Assembly: GCA_948470475.1 (NCBI GenBank)
Contig: OX419343.1
Location: 27,088,878 to 27,152,877, forward strand
DNA: 64,000 nt
Source: Galaxea fascicularis
Taxonomy: Eukaryota; Cnidaria; Anthozoa; Scleractinia; Euphylliidae
Reading direction: 5' to 3'
The stretch's first letter is position 1; each line of letters opens with the position of its first letter. The translations under genes and the position numbers were made by a program. The notes under the pieces are model-generated. The model saw only the letters and a list, made by a program, of their open reading frames with translations, was not told the origin of the DNA and did no database searches. Shown here one piece after another: positions 1 to 22,110 of this stretch.

Positions 1-232
1 CAAATTATTGTTCAGGTAAATGCTAACATCTGCACATTTTCAAAGGGTTCTCTGTAAATTGCAGTGTTCTAGGGGATTCTAGAGTTTGGCCGTTAATTTC
101 TTTGCTCAGGAAAGTTGCTGAGCAGTAGTTTCACTGGCATTGTTTGTTATGCTGCTCAAAGTGGTTCTTACTTTCAAATATGACTGCATACATAAAAGTA
201 GGGTGGTCATTCACCTGAAATTATATACCTCT

Positions 233-389
233 TACTAAACCTTGTCTTCTCGGTCTGTACTGTATGTTACGGACCAAGTTTTTTCCCATTCACTTATGGC
301 CCAAGCGCAAAGCGCGCAGGCCATATATTGACAGGAAAAAATGAGGATCCGTAACTTACAGTACGGACGGAGAAGACAAGGTTAGTAAG
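233..389. repeat. Short foldback (MITE-like) element
   Basis: Terminal inverted repeats of about 40 bp: the arm at 233-274 (containing CTTGTCTTCTCGGTCTGTAC) is mirrored at 348-389 with few mismatches. The 70-bp centre has no ORF. It lies in the CDK5 intron upstream of the exon at 702. Class unassigned. Confidence 0.7.
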
Positions 390-701
390 ATATTTATTAT
401 ACCTTTGAGGTTAGTCGGCATGCGAGAAAGAAAACTTTCAAATTTAGCGGGCCATACAGTAAAGTACGGCTGGCAAAATTGGCCAATCACAGTGCACATG
501 CAATGTTCAGTGCAAATTTTCAAATCAGAAATTTCTTGGCTAAGATACTTGTTACTGTGATGAAGGATGTGGTGTTAATTTTGTGCAGTAGCTATAGATT
601 TCATAACAGTGGGCAGGGAAGGGAATATTAGTCAAGAGCCAAGTACCTTGTATCCCAGGAGCCATCTAGTGAGTCCTGACTTATCTTTGTTTTTTTGTTA
701 G

Positions 702-9721
<9,020 letters not shown>

Positions 9722-9846
9722 CGTAATCCTTGATTGCACACCGCAGTCACGTGAAGAGCAACACACGCCTAGCGCCATATTATTCATGTATAAACCTAGC
9801 ATAATCAAATTTTAGCTTATCATTATTGGTCTGTACATAACTGTAC

Positions 9847-9852
9847 AATAAA
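9847..9852 (+). terminator. Polyadenylation signal AATAAA of CDK5
   Basis: A canonical AATAAA lies 126 bp after the CDK5 stop codon (9719-9721), followed by T-rich sequence. It is the first such hexamer downstream of the stop, so it is the likely end of the transcript. Confidence 0.6.
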
Positions 9853-10090
9853 ATTTTATTGACTGAAGCGAACATGGCATTTGCTGTAGAGTTCATTGGA
9901 GAGCACGAGTTTCAAAAGTCTTCTTCGCCGCCGTTTTTGGGAGGTCAAGCAACGCTTCCCCGTTGCGTGACATCCCTAAAAACGTCTACGAATGACGGTG
10001 AGGCAAGTGTTTCATAACCTACTTGTTTCCTTGGACAAGAAACTTTATTGTGCATTGTCACTCTCTCATCACAATCTTACAACATATTGA

Positions 10091-10905
10091 TTGGCGTGTC
10101 AGTCTCTTCATGCTGCGAGCAGGCTCTCTATTTGGATAGATAGAAACATTCATTTCACTACGAACTTTTCCGTGGGTGATGACAGTAGCGATGAACGTAG
10201 TGGTGTGAGTGATAATATCACAATACCCACTGATGATGTTTCCTCTGGTCTTGATGGTAGCCCCACTAACGTAATTGAACTACCAAGCACACCCAACGAC
10301 AATATATTTGAATCCTTAAAACCCAAGCGGAAGAAGTCAACTCAGGCAAATTCTCAGCCCTATCACTATATTGACAAATGTCGTAGGGAAGTAAACCAAC
10401 TTAACAAAACTAAGTACAGACGGCACAACCTTACTCAGGGGAGACAAGAGGCCTTACGGAGATTAAGGAGAAGACCTGACGTTGTTTTCAGACTAGCTGA
10501 TAAAGGAGGAGCTTTTGTTTGGAGAGAGGACCTGTATTTAGCTGAGGCTTATAAACAGCTATCGGGTGAAAGGTTCTACCAGCAGATACCACATGATGCT
10601 ACAGGAGAGAATCAGTGGCCCGTTCATTTATACACCAAGCTATAGAGTCCAATCAACTGCCACCATCAGCTACTAACCTTCCTATTGATTGACGATACAC
10701 AAGCCTGGCAACCCTGGACGGCCAATTGTTTGTCCTTGCTCATGTCCTACAGCCGGAAAATTTAGCTTTGTATCTCGAGAGGGTAACAGCGCCGTCCGTG
10801 CGTCGACTGGATTGTTACGTGAAGGACACCACCCTTATGTTGAATACACGAGACTCTACACAAGAACAAACCAAGACCACAGGACGTTTTACGTGCACCA
10901 CTGAC
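10091..10905 (+). pseudogene. Decayed Penelope-like element reverse-transcriptase fragment
   Basis: An open stretch at 10091-10645 ends in a region with RPDVVFRLADKGGAFV, which carries the DKG motif that precedes the RT core in PLEs, followed by EAYKQLSGERFYQQ. After a stop at 10643 and frame changes, HKPGNPGRPIVCPCSCPT (around 10692-10750) and LERVTAPSVRRLDCYVKDT (around 10775-10835) continue the PLE RT order in different frames. The RT catalytic core and the GIY-YIG endonuclease are not seen. It lies about 370 bp downstream of CDK5. Confidence 0.75.
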
Positions 10906-11234
10906 CAACTCACGAAAGTCGCGGTAATCCGAGCGGGTCTACCCAAGGAGGACGAAAGACGACGCGAAGAGATGCCTTACATCCATAACTTTGCCACTTT
11001 GGCGTCGAGTGGACTCAACCAAGATTTTGCTTTCTTGTGACTTGAACGCGCTTGCACACGTCTCCCTCTCTTTTCGCGTGCACGCAACTTTGAATTTTGA
11101 ATTTAAATCTTTAGTCTTTTTACCATTTTGGATCTCGCGCGATACTTATTTCGGGCGCGGGCGCTTCGCCGCTTGCTGCTTGCCACTAGCGCCCAAATAA
11201 AGAGATTGTTCGGAAGCTATGCTACGGGAATCAG

Positions 11235-11466
11235 GGGCCCGTTTCTCGAAAGTCGAGTAAACTTTTCGGGCCCGAAAAGCCATTTCAAGAACTGCGATCC
11301 GTTTATTCTAAAATCCTGGCCTTTTACTATGATTTCAGTTAACGAAAGGGCCGCAGATTTGCTGTAAAATTTCATGCCTGAAAACATCTTCGTTTTCGAG
11401 ATAGGTAGAAAATTATAACACCCGAAATAGACTCGAAAAGTTTCGGGAGTTTCGAGAAACGGGCCG
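11235..11466. repeat. Foldback (MITE-like) element with GGCCCGTTTCTCGAAA termini
   Basis: GGGCCCGTTTCTCGAAAG at about 11234 is mirrored by TTTCGAGAAACGGGCC ending at 11466, with further inverted matching through the CGAAAAGTTT/AAACTTTTCG segments. The centre is non-coding. Confidence 0.75.
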
Positions 11467-12765
11467 GGTAATTTTTCGGAGCCTTTAGCTTTGGTTGGGG
11501 AAGACCATCAATTTTACAAGAACTTTCTGACTTCAGAACAAAGTCGTCGTTTTGTCTTGCAGTTAGCCGTAAAGGCATTCTTAAACTCCAGATCAGTAAC
11601 TGTTGCTGTAACCGAAGCATGTTCCCTTTCTCTTTGTAAAGGCCGACTTAGAGGCTACGACTTTTGCTTACGACCATCAAACTTCGCGGTGTGCAAAACA
11701 CTGACAACTCTGTTCATTCGCCACTGCATGCATGCAAGGTTTTAAAACATGCGTTAAGTTTTTGTGCGCGACAAGTATGCGAGTTGTAGGTTGTACGAAA
11801 TAATTCGTACAGTAATTCTTAATTGAAGTGAGCTGCCAACCGAGCTTTTGTTTTAGTTTTGGATTTCTTCCACCAAGTTACTTGTGAGGCAATCGCGGAA
11901 ATGAATGCTCCACTTTATCAATTATCACCGACTCAAACTAAGTAATCGCGAATTGTTTGAACTCGCGTTAATTTACTTCAATAAAAAGATGTGAAAATTT
12001 TAAACAATTAAGTAATCCACGTAGTAAAAGAACGCCGTTAATTCAATCCCAAAATAGCCTAAAAAGTTTAGGACTTCAATTAAAGTCGAACCTATGACCT
12101 TCGGGATGGCGGTGTGATGATTCGCTACTTCATCTCATCAGTGACGCGGCTATAGAGTCAGAGATGAAGTGTGGGCATCGATGGCGTCATGAAATGATTT
12201 TGCGAAAAAAACCTAAAATGAGAACTGATTTTCGTCAATTCTGTTCGTTTGGTACAAGTTGATATTGAAAACTGTGATCTTTTGGATATGCACTTGAAAA
12301 GAAAAAATATCTACATGGGAAGAAGCTGCCAGACTTGGTCCAGTTTTGCCGCATCACTTCCTCTGTTGCGAGCTCGCCTAGCTCAAGGCAAGATTTTATC
12401 TCGCTGTTTGTGGTTCAATGTCGTCAATGGAGGAGAAATGCTGGAAACGACACATCCCGAGGGTTGGGTTGTTTTTAAGCTGATTACTCCTCATCCGCTC
12501 AGATTAGCCTAATCGCGCTTTCAGGAACCCGCCGACCTCGCTGATTATTAATTAGCTTTCTTACTTGTTCTTTCTGCTGTCGCTGTTTGCCCGAACACAT
12601 CTCGGAAGCGCCTCGAGTCTTGCCGATGATACCACAAGTACTGACCAAATTAAAGCTTGGAAAAGATCCCAAATTTCTAACATGAAATGTTGTGAAACAA
12701 CGGCACGGCTTGGGAACTTTTTTAACTATATGCGAAGCCCAAACGTTTGCGCCACTTTGACCAGA
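11467..12765. other. Intergenic, nothing recognised
   Basis: Short ORFs only, none with codon structure, splice signals or motifs that I recognise. No tRNA or rRNA sequence is apparent. Confidence 0.5.
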
Positions 12766-13110
12766 CTCACAGGAAGCTTCTGCTCAGTAGCTTTCATGTG
12801 AATCACGGTCACTCCATGAATTTAATAACTGAGCAGACTTGAAAGTCGGTACTACAGGAAAGTTCTGTTCAATACCTTTCATTCAAATGGCCATCCTGTA
12901 GAATTATAAAAGAAACTCCCACAAGTTAAAAAAATGCCTTGAAGAGCCTAGAAAGCGGCACATCCGGAAAGCACTGTTCAATAGCTTTCACTGATTTCAA
13001 TGGTCACCGTCAAGAATTTCGTTTGAATGTTATATGCAGTACCACGGAAAAGTACTGCTTAATTGCTTTCACTTATATTTTCGGCACTAAATAAGGGATT
13101 TCACAGACTC
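12766..13110. repeat. Array 1 of a degenerate ~100-bp interspersed repeat
   Basis: Four diverged units start near 12771, 12858, 12967 and 13046. Each contains a variant of GGAAAGTACTGCTCAGTAGC followed by TTTCATT and a GGTCAC block. The same unit recurs at 21560-22110. Confidence 0.65.
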
Positions 13111-13820
13111 AAAAGTTGGCCCGCCTTATAAGGCGTCCGCGACTGAGAAGGTACCGTTTGGAATTCGTAAAACGTCAGGAGCTCATACATATACACCGCG
13201 TAATTTTAACTCCGCTCTTTAAATACATTTTTAAGAGAATCTTAACTGTCAGTTTCAATTATTGTTAATACATTTGCGCCTTTTTACCGCTGATCTCTTC
13301 TGAAAACAAAAAGAACCCTCAATTATTGCATTACAGCGAACTTAAAAGAGATCTCTTAATAAGCGGCTGATCGTCCTTAGAGCTTAAAAAGCCTCAAAAA
13401 GTGAGGCACTCCCTATAATTGCACTCATCAGTCAAACAGCCAAGATCTCAGCAGTTATTTAGTTTCCTGTGGTACGTTCATAACCTTCGTTTCTGTTGAT
13501 CAGGCGAATGTTCAAATCTTATCCGTGTCTTACAGATCAGGCTCGCGGGAGGTGATACATTTCAATCCATCATCTATGAATAAGGTATGTTTGGCCGGGC
13601 CTTGAAGCTGTTCTGAAGGGTGTTATGTATTGCATGGCCTTCATTTAGGCTGTCTTAGCCTGGAAGTATTGAAGATGTTTGGGGTTGATAAACTTAAGCT
13701 CCAAACATCGTATATTTCTATACTTGCTGCTCCTGAAAGCCAGTTTAGCTTTGAACCCTTTGTGGAACACACCTATACACAATGTTAACCCAGTCCAAAG
13801 ATCCTTTCATCATGGGTCGA

Positions 13821-14196
13821 GTGTGTTTAGTTCTATTATTAAATTCTGCGGAGTCTTGATGAAATCCAATCTAGAGAAGATCTTTCTATATTTGAATTTT
13901 TTTGAGAGGTTCCTCCTTCTGCTGTGGCCTGTAATTCCACATTTGCAGTCAAAAAAAGAAACATCGAGAGCTTTAATTGTGCTACCGCTTTCGAGACGTC
14001 CTTGAGTCGTGTGTTTAGTTCTATTATTAAATTCTGCGGATTCTGGATGAAATCCAATCTAGAGAAGATCTTTCTATATCTGAAATTTTTTAAGAGGCTC
14101 TTCCTTCTTCTGTGGCTTGTAATTCCATATTTGCAGTCAAAAAAAGAAATATCGAGATCTTTTATTGTGCTAGCACTTTCGAGACGTCCTTGAAAG
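13821..14196. repeat. 188-bp tandem duplication
   Basis: The stretch 13821-14008 is repeated at 14009-14196 (GTGTGTTTAGTTCTATTATT at both starts) with about 10 percent divergence. A piece of the unit around TGTGGCCTGTAATTCCA reappears inverted near 14342-14365. ORFs on both strands here are simple products of the duplication. Confidence 0.85.
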
Positions 14197-16915
14197 TTTA
14201 CCATTCATTTGCACGACTGTTGATTTCCAAACTAAATTGAACACTGAATGTCATCTAGTTAGAAACCATGGCCCGTTTTTGTTGCTTAGTTATGATTTTC
14301 ATCATTTCAGACAAGGAAAGTTTGGGATACATCGAAAAAAAAAACATATGGAATTACAGGCCACAAAGTTAACCAGCCGAAGTGGTTTGAACCGCAAAGA
14401 TAACGTGAAGTCTATAATGGAACAGTTTTTCAGCCTTACGCTAATTGTTAGCATTTCTAGGGTGAAACGTTGAATGCCAATGAAAAACACCACTTTTATG
14501 AAGCATTCGCTTGAATCTCTTGTTACAAAAAGACAGGTTAATCATAAGAAAATCGCCCTCCGGTGAGCGGTTAGCCCCTAGAAATTTATTTTACTACTTT
14601 CTTAACAACCTTTCTCAACTGTAAAAACATTCTCTTCTGCGCTTGCAGCTGCTGTGTATCGTATGGCTTGTTTCCGAGAGTAACCTTTACACCTCGCTCT
14701 ACAACCACGGTATTTAGGTATTTAGTCTGTGGATAAAATACTCAAACTATAGCTCTGTCCTTCTTCCATACTTCAGTTTGTTTTCTGGCGTTACTTTACA
14801 GAATGAAATTTGTGCCGATGTGGTTGAATTTGTATTATAGGCTTTTTTAAGTGTCGCATCGTTCATTGAGGTTGGGAAGTAATTTTCTTCGTATACTGCG
14901 GATTAGTAACATGTACACCCTGTCGCCGGATTAGATTTAAATATTATAGGGAAAGGTTTGAGTCTTCGTCAATTCAATTAAAAGTGTTGCAATAGATACT
15001 AAGTAAATGACAAGTAAATTGAATACCACGGATGTTTTGGTTTATGTATAAATGTAATGGAACTTATGACTTCATCTTCTTTTCATTGATTACTGGCATC
15101 GACTGAAACTTCTGAGAAAAGTTTGAAAAAGATAACGATAAAATTTACTGACATAAACTGCAACGTTAATTGTTGACCTTTTGTGCATCTGATCCCGAAG
15201 ATTTCTTTGAAGTTTCACAAAGTTATTTGTCTCCAAATCGTTTTTAAGATATGAAGTGCCACCACCCAGGTTGCCAGACGACCAATCGTGGACTTTGCTC
15301 CCTTTTTTATTGCGTTTGCGTTTTCCGTGACGTTTTCGCAAAGGTTCCGTGTTTAAACTGTCTTAGCTATTAAGTTTGTAGAAACCTTCGATGAATGCAA
15401 TGGCGTTCGAAGTTGGCTTTGATAGACCGCAAAAAGACATAGTTTTCATTCTAGGTCAAACAAATTTCCGTCGCTGCTGAGGTCTTGCTTATTTGCATAA
15501 TGGCTACATAATTGTCCACAAACAACGTATATCCTTGAAAAAACAAAAACGTGAATTTACCCGGTGACTACGGGGGTTGAAAGTTCAGGAAGGAAGCTTT
15601 GGTTTCTTTAACACTAAGTATTGAATTTCTGAGATTAAACATTCTGCCTCGGATGATAACCCAAACAAATGTTAGTATGTTTCTGCGGTCTTTCCTACCG
15701 GAAAGGGCGGTCGTGCAGGAAATAGGTAAGTATGTATATATCTATATATGTATTAATAAAATTGTATCTCTTTAACAGTGTATGCTCTAACACCAAATAC
15801 AAACGCCGCGGAGCAGAGCCAGTGAAAGACTGCTTGCGGAAAAGACAAACCCTCATCGCTGGACAAATGACCAATTTTAGGTAAGTTACGTACTTCAATT
15901 TTCACTGCAATCGCTTTTATGAACTACAGACGATGATTCTTTTCTCTTTTATTAATTTTTAAATTTTTCTTTTGAGTCTTTAATGCCGTAAACAAATTCC
16001 CACAGCGTGCCTATGTAACTTTGTTTCTTTTCCAATTCAATTTGGACTTCAGCAGACGGATCTCATCTAATTAATTATTTTCAAGTATGTGTTGTTTCGC
16101 TTTTACTTTCTCTGGTGAGCCATTAGTAAGGTCATGGATTCGGGAGATGCACCTTTGACGTAACGTTTCCATGGAAATTTCATAACTCCATCGAGAGCAG
16201 CTGCTGACACATCATGGACTTCTTCCCGTCACTGAGCACTAACTGAAGCTCTAGTAACGAAAAGACCTTAAGAGGCCTGACAAAAGATTATTTTTGTTGG
16301 AATTTCCCGCTTGTAGTTTGAAGATCTTAGTCTACTTGTGTATTTGGATTCAACTGTCATGCCTTCTTCACTGAAATATAACCTCAAACTTTGGCAAAGT
16401 GGGAAAGCTGACACCTTTAGTCTCCAGAAATGGAAATGTCACTTTATTTACAAATAAAACCCCACCAGGAGTTTGAATTCTTGAGCGCAAAATTGTGGAA
16501 TGGGTTCAGTTTTCTCCTGCTTTGTTACTTAGCGGAAAAATGTAGTTAAAAGAGTTTCAAAAACTGGTGAGGAAAAATATTGGTATTTTTTTTAATGCCC
16601 CTTGGCTATCCTTTTTAAGACCCACTTGTAAAACCAAACGTATGCCTGTGTTTCGCAATATTCAGGACGGAGGTCTTTTTTGTTTTTGTGACTGGTATAA
16701 ACACAATTGAAAAGGCTTTAGAAGGAAAACAACAACTTCCTGACTGCTTGTTGAAAGCAGGTTGTACGTCTGTATTGGATTGCATCACAAGTGTTGCGTG
16801 TATAATCGTCGAGCATATTTCTGGCCAATTGTTGAGTGCTGTTTCAGTAATCTTGTGATATGTTTACGCGCGGAAGTTGATGCATGCCAGTAGTTTCTCA
16901 ATCACGCGAACTCCT
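14197..16915. other. Intergenic, nothing recognised
   Basis: AT-rich sequence without gene structure that I can support. Apart from the inverted fragment noted near 14350, I see no clear repeat boundaries. Confidence 0.45.
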
Positions 16916-16917
16916 TT

Positions 16918-17083
16918 AAACGAGGACACATTGTTGCGGACACATTGTTGCTCAGTGATGTTTCTTGGGCGAGCAAACTGGGAAATATTTGTTACGGACA
17001 CAAAATGTTTCTGAACAAAATCAGAAACCTTTGTTGCGGGCAAACGGGGAAACAGTTGTGTCGGCAACAATGTGTCCTCGTTT
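16918..17083. repeat. Short foldback element
   Basis: AAACGAGGACACATTGTTGC at 16918-16937 is mirrored by GCAACAATGTGTCCTCGTTT at 17064-17083. The interior has several diverged TTGTTGCGGACA-like units in both orientations. Non-coding. Confidence 0.75.
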
Positions 17084-17141
17084 GCCAGAGCCTTTATATC
17101 CAGAAATCTGGCCCTCTTCAGTATAGGTAGAATGCCAAAAA

Positions 17142-20100
17142 ATTATCCTCTCTGTCTCTCTCTCTCTATCTCTCTCTTTTTTGTTTTTGTTTTTGTTTTG
17201 GCTCTCAACATTTCGTCTTAAGTGAATTTTAGGAATATATATTTCAGATAATCTTGATGGAAGGACAGTCGTGCTGTTATATTTTGCACTCGTTCAACCG
17301 GCCGAGAAGACCCCGATGTAACTGTTTAAAATCACCTTAACATTTTCAATTTTTCAAAGGGGAAAAATCAAATGAATTAAGAATTTTTTTCTTAATGGTC
17401 AGTAACTTCTCTTTTCGTGTCGAAAGTTGCTATTCTGTCATTGTCAATGTTTTCATTTATTGCCGAATCATGAAGATAAGGTTGTCAAAACTTTTCCACA
17501 TTCCATGAACCGCTTCCTTTGTAGACATTTTATGTTGCCTCTTGTCTTTCCGGCTTTCTAACGCACTATTTTGGTATGTTTAACCTGACTTTTCTAATCC
17601 TTCGATTCGCAGGGATGCTTCTCGATCTAACAATTCTTTACTTTTGACTGCATAGCGGAATGTTCAGATGACACTCCTGTGTTTCAATAGAGCAAGGGTG
17701 TATTTTTCACAACTTCATGGGAAGTTTATTGGCATAGCAAAGAAGCTCAAAGAGGATTTCCGAGTAAAGCACTAAGCCAGCGCTTTGTTAACGGTAAACG
17801 ATATGAAAATATAATCCTTTATAGCAACACAGCAAATCAGTTACCTGTGAGTAAAAGAGGATTTGCAAATGACCTCAGTTCACATAAATTACATTCTCAA
17901 CCAACGGTTTGTGGTCCGGTATTCGACCACTTCTCATTCTCGTGGGAATGCGATGCTATTGTTAAATTCTGAACAATGTTGAAACACATAGCGATTCTTG
18001 TCTTACAGTAAAGTTCAGAGCAAGCACTCGACAGTAAAAACAGCAGGGTATCTAGCTTATCCACCGTGCAGATTTGAAACGCGAGTTTGTAAACTTGTCC
18101 AAAGCGTTTTCGTTTGTAAATTAAAGCCTCGGGTGTTGAAGCTATTTCGATCGTCGATGGAAAGACATTCCGCCCACGTAAACCCCTGCCTTTGTGTTTT
18201 TTCTAACCAATCAAAAGGGAACTTTTCGTCCAACTGAGACTCAAAATCAAATGCAGTTGTAACTTGGACGATTTGTGTTGACCTAATTTACTTTCATTTA
18301 GTCATCGTGTTGACGAGATCGAATTATCCTGGTCAGGACAGCTAGACTGAGAAACTTGTTGAGGAACCTAAAGTAAATGTAATCAAACCAGCCTTGCCTG
18401 TAACGTTTAAAGCCAAGCTTGTAGTGCGCTTACAGTTTTTTTTTTCAAGAAACCGGATGTCTTTAAACAAGAACTATTTTAGCTTGGATGGTGTAACTCT
18501 ATCGTCCTGCACGCGACTCAATCTGCTTTCATTTTTCATTTACAAACCAAAAAGTGAAGTGAACGGTGGGAGACATTTACGGGTTTGCATGACACGAGCA
18601 GTGATGTGAGCTTGGAAAGTCGAATGCGGTAAGCAAAAGTCTTTTCTTCCAAAGTATTGGGCTCTAAGATAAGCAACTGGTGATCATGATACTGAATCAC
18701 ACCCACCAGCCAGAATTATTTACAGCTAAAAAAGTACTTCAAACGGACAGAAACTGATCGTTCTCTTGAAATTAACTTTGTTTCATTATGGATGCACGTG
18801 CCTGTAGCCCCTTTGCCCACCTTTCGTGTAGTGACAATTTTTTTGCCTTTGTATTTGGTCACAAGATCTCACGCGTTTTGATGAAACCGCTTGTCTGGCC
18901 GACATCTCACCCCACCCACCTGACCCATAAGCAAAAGAATTTCGCCCAGGGTGGTCTGAGAAATTAACCTCTTGGTCTTACTTATCTCTTGATTGTATTA
19001 TAAAAGACGTGCCTCGTTTCTGGAGTCACAGAAACTCGTGAACGTCTGCATGTAAACTTCGAGTGGACGTACAGTTTATTGTTGTCCATTCCCAGAAAAT
19101 GGACAGAATCCAAGCAAATGAGAGCCACTTAGCTGTACCTTCCTGTTTGGGTGTTCCTTGTCTTCCTTCTCAATTTGTACAATGTAAGCTTTCAAATCTT
19201 AAGCATTTCGGCTTAGCCGACTTAAGTTGAACAGTACATTTCAGTGCCCAGACGTTAAAGTGAACCGCCGTCAGCTTTATTGATATTTTGTTGCGTCTGG
19301 TCTGAATGACGCAGCTTCGCTTCGATTCGATTATCTTCACTTCCAACTCGCTGTCACTTAATCATTTTGTATCATTTTGCGGTAAGCTGCGGACCAATGA
19401 AAATACATCACCTGGGTTAAGTACACACCTGGTTCAAGTGTTCACTTTTCAAAATGCAGACTATCTGGTGTGTTATAATGCAGTATAAGAATGCTCAAGA
19501 ACGTATTTCAACTCAAATCAATTCAGGAAGGCGTTTTGTTGGACGCATACACAGTAACTCCGTAAGTATTTACTTAACGCAGCTGTATGTTTGTTTGTAG
19601 TCACTTTCCTTGTTCAGTGCCCTTTTTGATACTGAGTTGCGAGCGTTTTTTCATAATATTGTATTTTCTTCGGCCGTCGTCCGTTGGTCCAAGACACGGA
19701 GAAAATCAATGCTACCAGTTCCAACAGATGACTTCGCTAAACAGCTTGTTTGGTTGCTTTACAAATTCATATTTAACAAATGAAACAGTTGTCAGGTTTT
19801 CTCTGTTGGAGTGCCACTTTAAGCACATCGTGGCAAATGGGAAATTAAGGCAATTTGTTTACGGAGGGTAAACAAAGTTAGGTTTGAACAAGGGTAGCTA
19901 ATTTCTCTTTTCCTTGAAATGTGTTTGAACCGTTGTTACTGATATGTTTAAAGTCCATTGCTGTGAAATAAATTTTTGGGTTTTCATTATGGAATGTTAC
20001 CACGAACGTTTATTACGTTACGTTTTCATTATAGAAAAAAGGGCCAATTTGCTATGCTACAGGTGGAAGAAAAAAGTGTTTTTGTCGAGAAGAACATACA

Positions 20101-21075
20101 ACCAGTGGTACGAAAGTTCGGAGCTCAAGTTTTTTTTTAGCTCGTTTAAGTTCTTTTGAAAGGCTTTAGAACTATCTAGGAAACAGAAAACGGATAGTGA
20201 AAGCTTTCCTTCCATTTTCGCCTCTGTCAAGTTAATGACGTTTAGATTTGGATAAGCAATAACCTATTCTTAATACTGAGGAAACGAAAGTTCTCACAAA
20301 TTCTGTGCTTCTGATTTATATACGCAATCATCCTCAATAATCAGGTTATTTGCAATTGAATAGCCCCTCAAAAGGCTCCAAAGCTAAACAGCAGCAAAAC
20401 CATTTTGCAGTTTCTTTTTTATCAAACTGTTTCGTGATCAAAGTTAAAATTTGCTTGGAGGATGGGTTTTAGTTTTCCTGTGCGCTTGGAAGTGGATTCA
20501 AAATTTGACTGATAAGCAAGAACTAACCAAAACATTTAACTGTTGACCGAGGCATTGTTTTTGTCCTGAAAGGACAGTTAAGAACGGGAGCCCAGGAAAT
20601 AAACTTATCGCTGAGAAATGACGGAAATTTTTAATTGGTTATCGAGATTCGAAAGCCCCCCACCTACAACTGTCTTTTCTTTGGTAAAAATGTCCTGAAT
20701 TAACGAAAAATGATTTCTGGTTTAGATTCACTTGCTTTTTTCTTCGTCCCCAAGATTGCTTTCCATCAATTGATTTCCTCGCGCTATTTGAATCTAGTAA
20801 TCACTGAAAAAGTTGAGGAAGTTGAAAAAATTTCTTTTCGGGATTTTCTATCAAAACTATTTAGTGAAGGGCAAGGAAGCGTGTGAAAATAAATAGTGTC
20901 TAGAACTTTCCGACATGCCCGCCGGCTAAGACGACTTTCTTATAGATGTCATCTTTTGCTGAAGTGTTGGTTTTATTAGGGTTAATCTTTTAATTGCATA
21001 CCTTTTTTGGAAGGATATCAATCAATCGATCAATCAATCCCACCAAGGTTTCCTCTTTCTTTCCCTTTCGTATTT
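17142..21075. other. Intergenic with low-complexity tract; no gene recognised
   Basis: It begins with a CTCTCT and GTTTTT simple-sequence tract (about 17150-17200). The rest, to about 21075, holds only short ORFs without recognisable motifs or splice-paired exons. Confidence 0.45.
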
Positions 21076-21243
21076 CCATTGGACGCCCTTTGGTGCTTCT
21101 TGTTTCTGAGATTATTGCAGGTTTTTGCAAGTTTTTCTGGGCTTTCAGTTAAACTGGTTCCATTGGACGCCCTTTGGTGCTTCTTGTTTCTGAGATTATT
21201 GCAGGTTTTTGCAAGTTTTTCTGGGCTTTCAGTTAAACTGGTT
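21076..21243. repeat. Perfect 84-bp tandem duplication
   Basis: The 84-bp unit beginning CCATTGGACGCCCTTTGGTG occurs at 21076-21159 and again, apparently base for base, at 21160-21243. Lack of divergence points to a very recent duplication or to assembly error. It is 28 codons long, so an ORF spans it, but no other coding evidence exists. Confidence 0.9.
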
Positions 21244-21559
21244 ACAGTTAAAACAGTATATCATGTCAATTAGGCGGATCAGCTGTATTTCAGTTCGTCT
21301 GCTTTTTCTTTGTTCTTAATACCTTTACTTCTAAAAGGGATGTTTACTTAGTAATTAGGCTGTTCAAGAAGATTCTTATTCAAAGCAAAAATGATAGCAT
21401 TATAATAAAAAGATATTGAAAAGACGTCACAACATGAATACTACGGAAAAAAAGACCATGCTGTTAACTTGCTTTCGTTTTTGGTCACAATTTTATCAAT
21501 TTTATCCAATTTTATCCTGGATTTTATTCAGTTGCTCGAAAGGTAGAACCATTTTCTTC

Positions 21560-22110
21560 AGAGTTATGAAAACACCACAACAAGGTCCCGCAGGCTCAGT
21601 AGCTCTCATTTCACGGTTCGCAGTTTAGGATTTCACCCACAGACTTAACGGTACAGCACCACAGGAAAGAACCACAGCAAAGCATTGCTCAGTAGCTTTT
21701 ATTTAAATGGTCACACTTTAGGATTCAGTCATCCAAAGACTCAACATGTCGGAGAGCACACTGAGCGTCATAATAAACAGCCCCACAGTAAAGTACTGCT
21801 CAGTAGCCTCTATTCGGAATGTCACGCTTTAAGATTTCATTCGCAGACTCAAATTGTTACAGTGCATCATAATAAACAGCCCCACAGTAGCGTGCAGGTC
21901 AATCACTATCAGTTCAGTAGGATTTCATTCAAGTTCCAATCTCAACAGCTTAACAGGAACTCAGTACTGCTTAGCAGATTTATAGCGCCAATTTTAACAC
22001 CTGCTCTGAAGTCGAATTTGTTTTTTTAAACAAATGTAACTTGAATTATTAGTATAGCATTATAGACAACCGCATAGGGAAGTGCTTAGCAGTTTCATTT
22101 AAATGGTCAC
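21560..22110. repeat. Array 2 of the degenerate ~100-bp repeat
   Basis: Diverged units near 21585, 21678, 21793, 21953 and 22078 share CACAGTAAAGTACTGCTCAG, TAGCTTTTATTTAAATGGTC, and TTAGGATTTCATCC-like blocks with array 1 at 12766-13110. Spacing is irregular (about 70-125 bp). Confidence 0.7.

Noticed and set aside
9874..10016. Short ORF starting just after the CDK5 polyadenylation signal and ending near a GTGAGG donor-like site
   Set aside because: No partner exon or motif was found; it resembles a dispersed repeat.
21007..21273. ORF with two identical 28-residue hydrophobic repeats
   Set aside because: The repeat is a DNA-level 84-bp duplication that happens to be a multiple of three; there is no other coding evidence.
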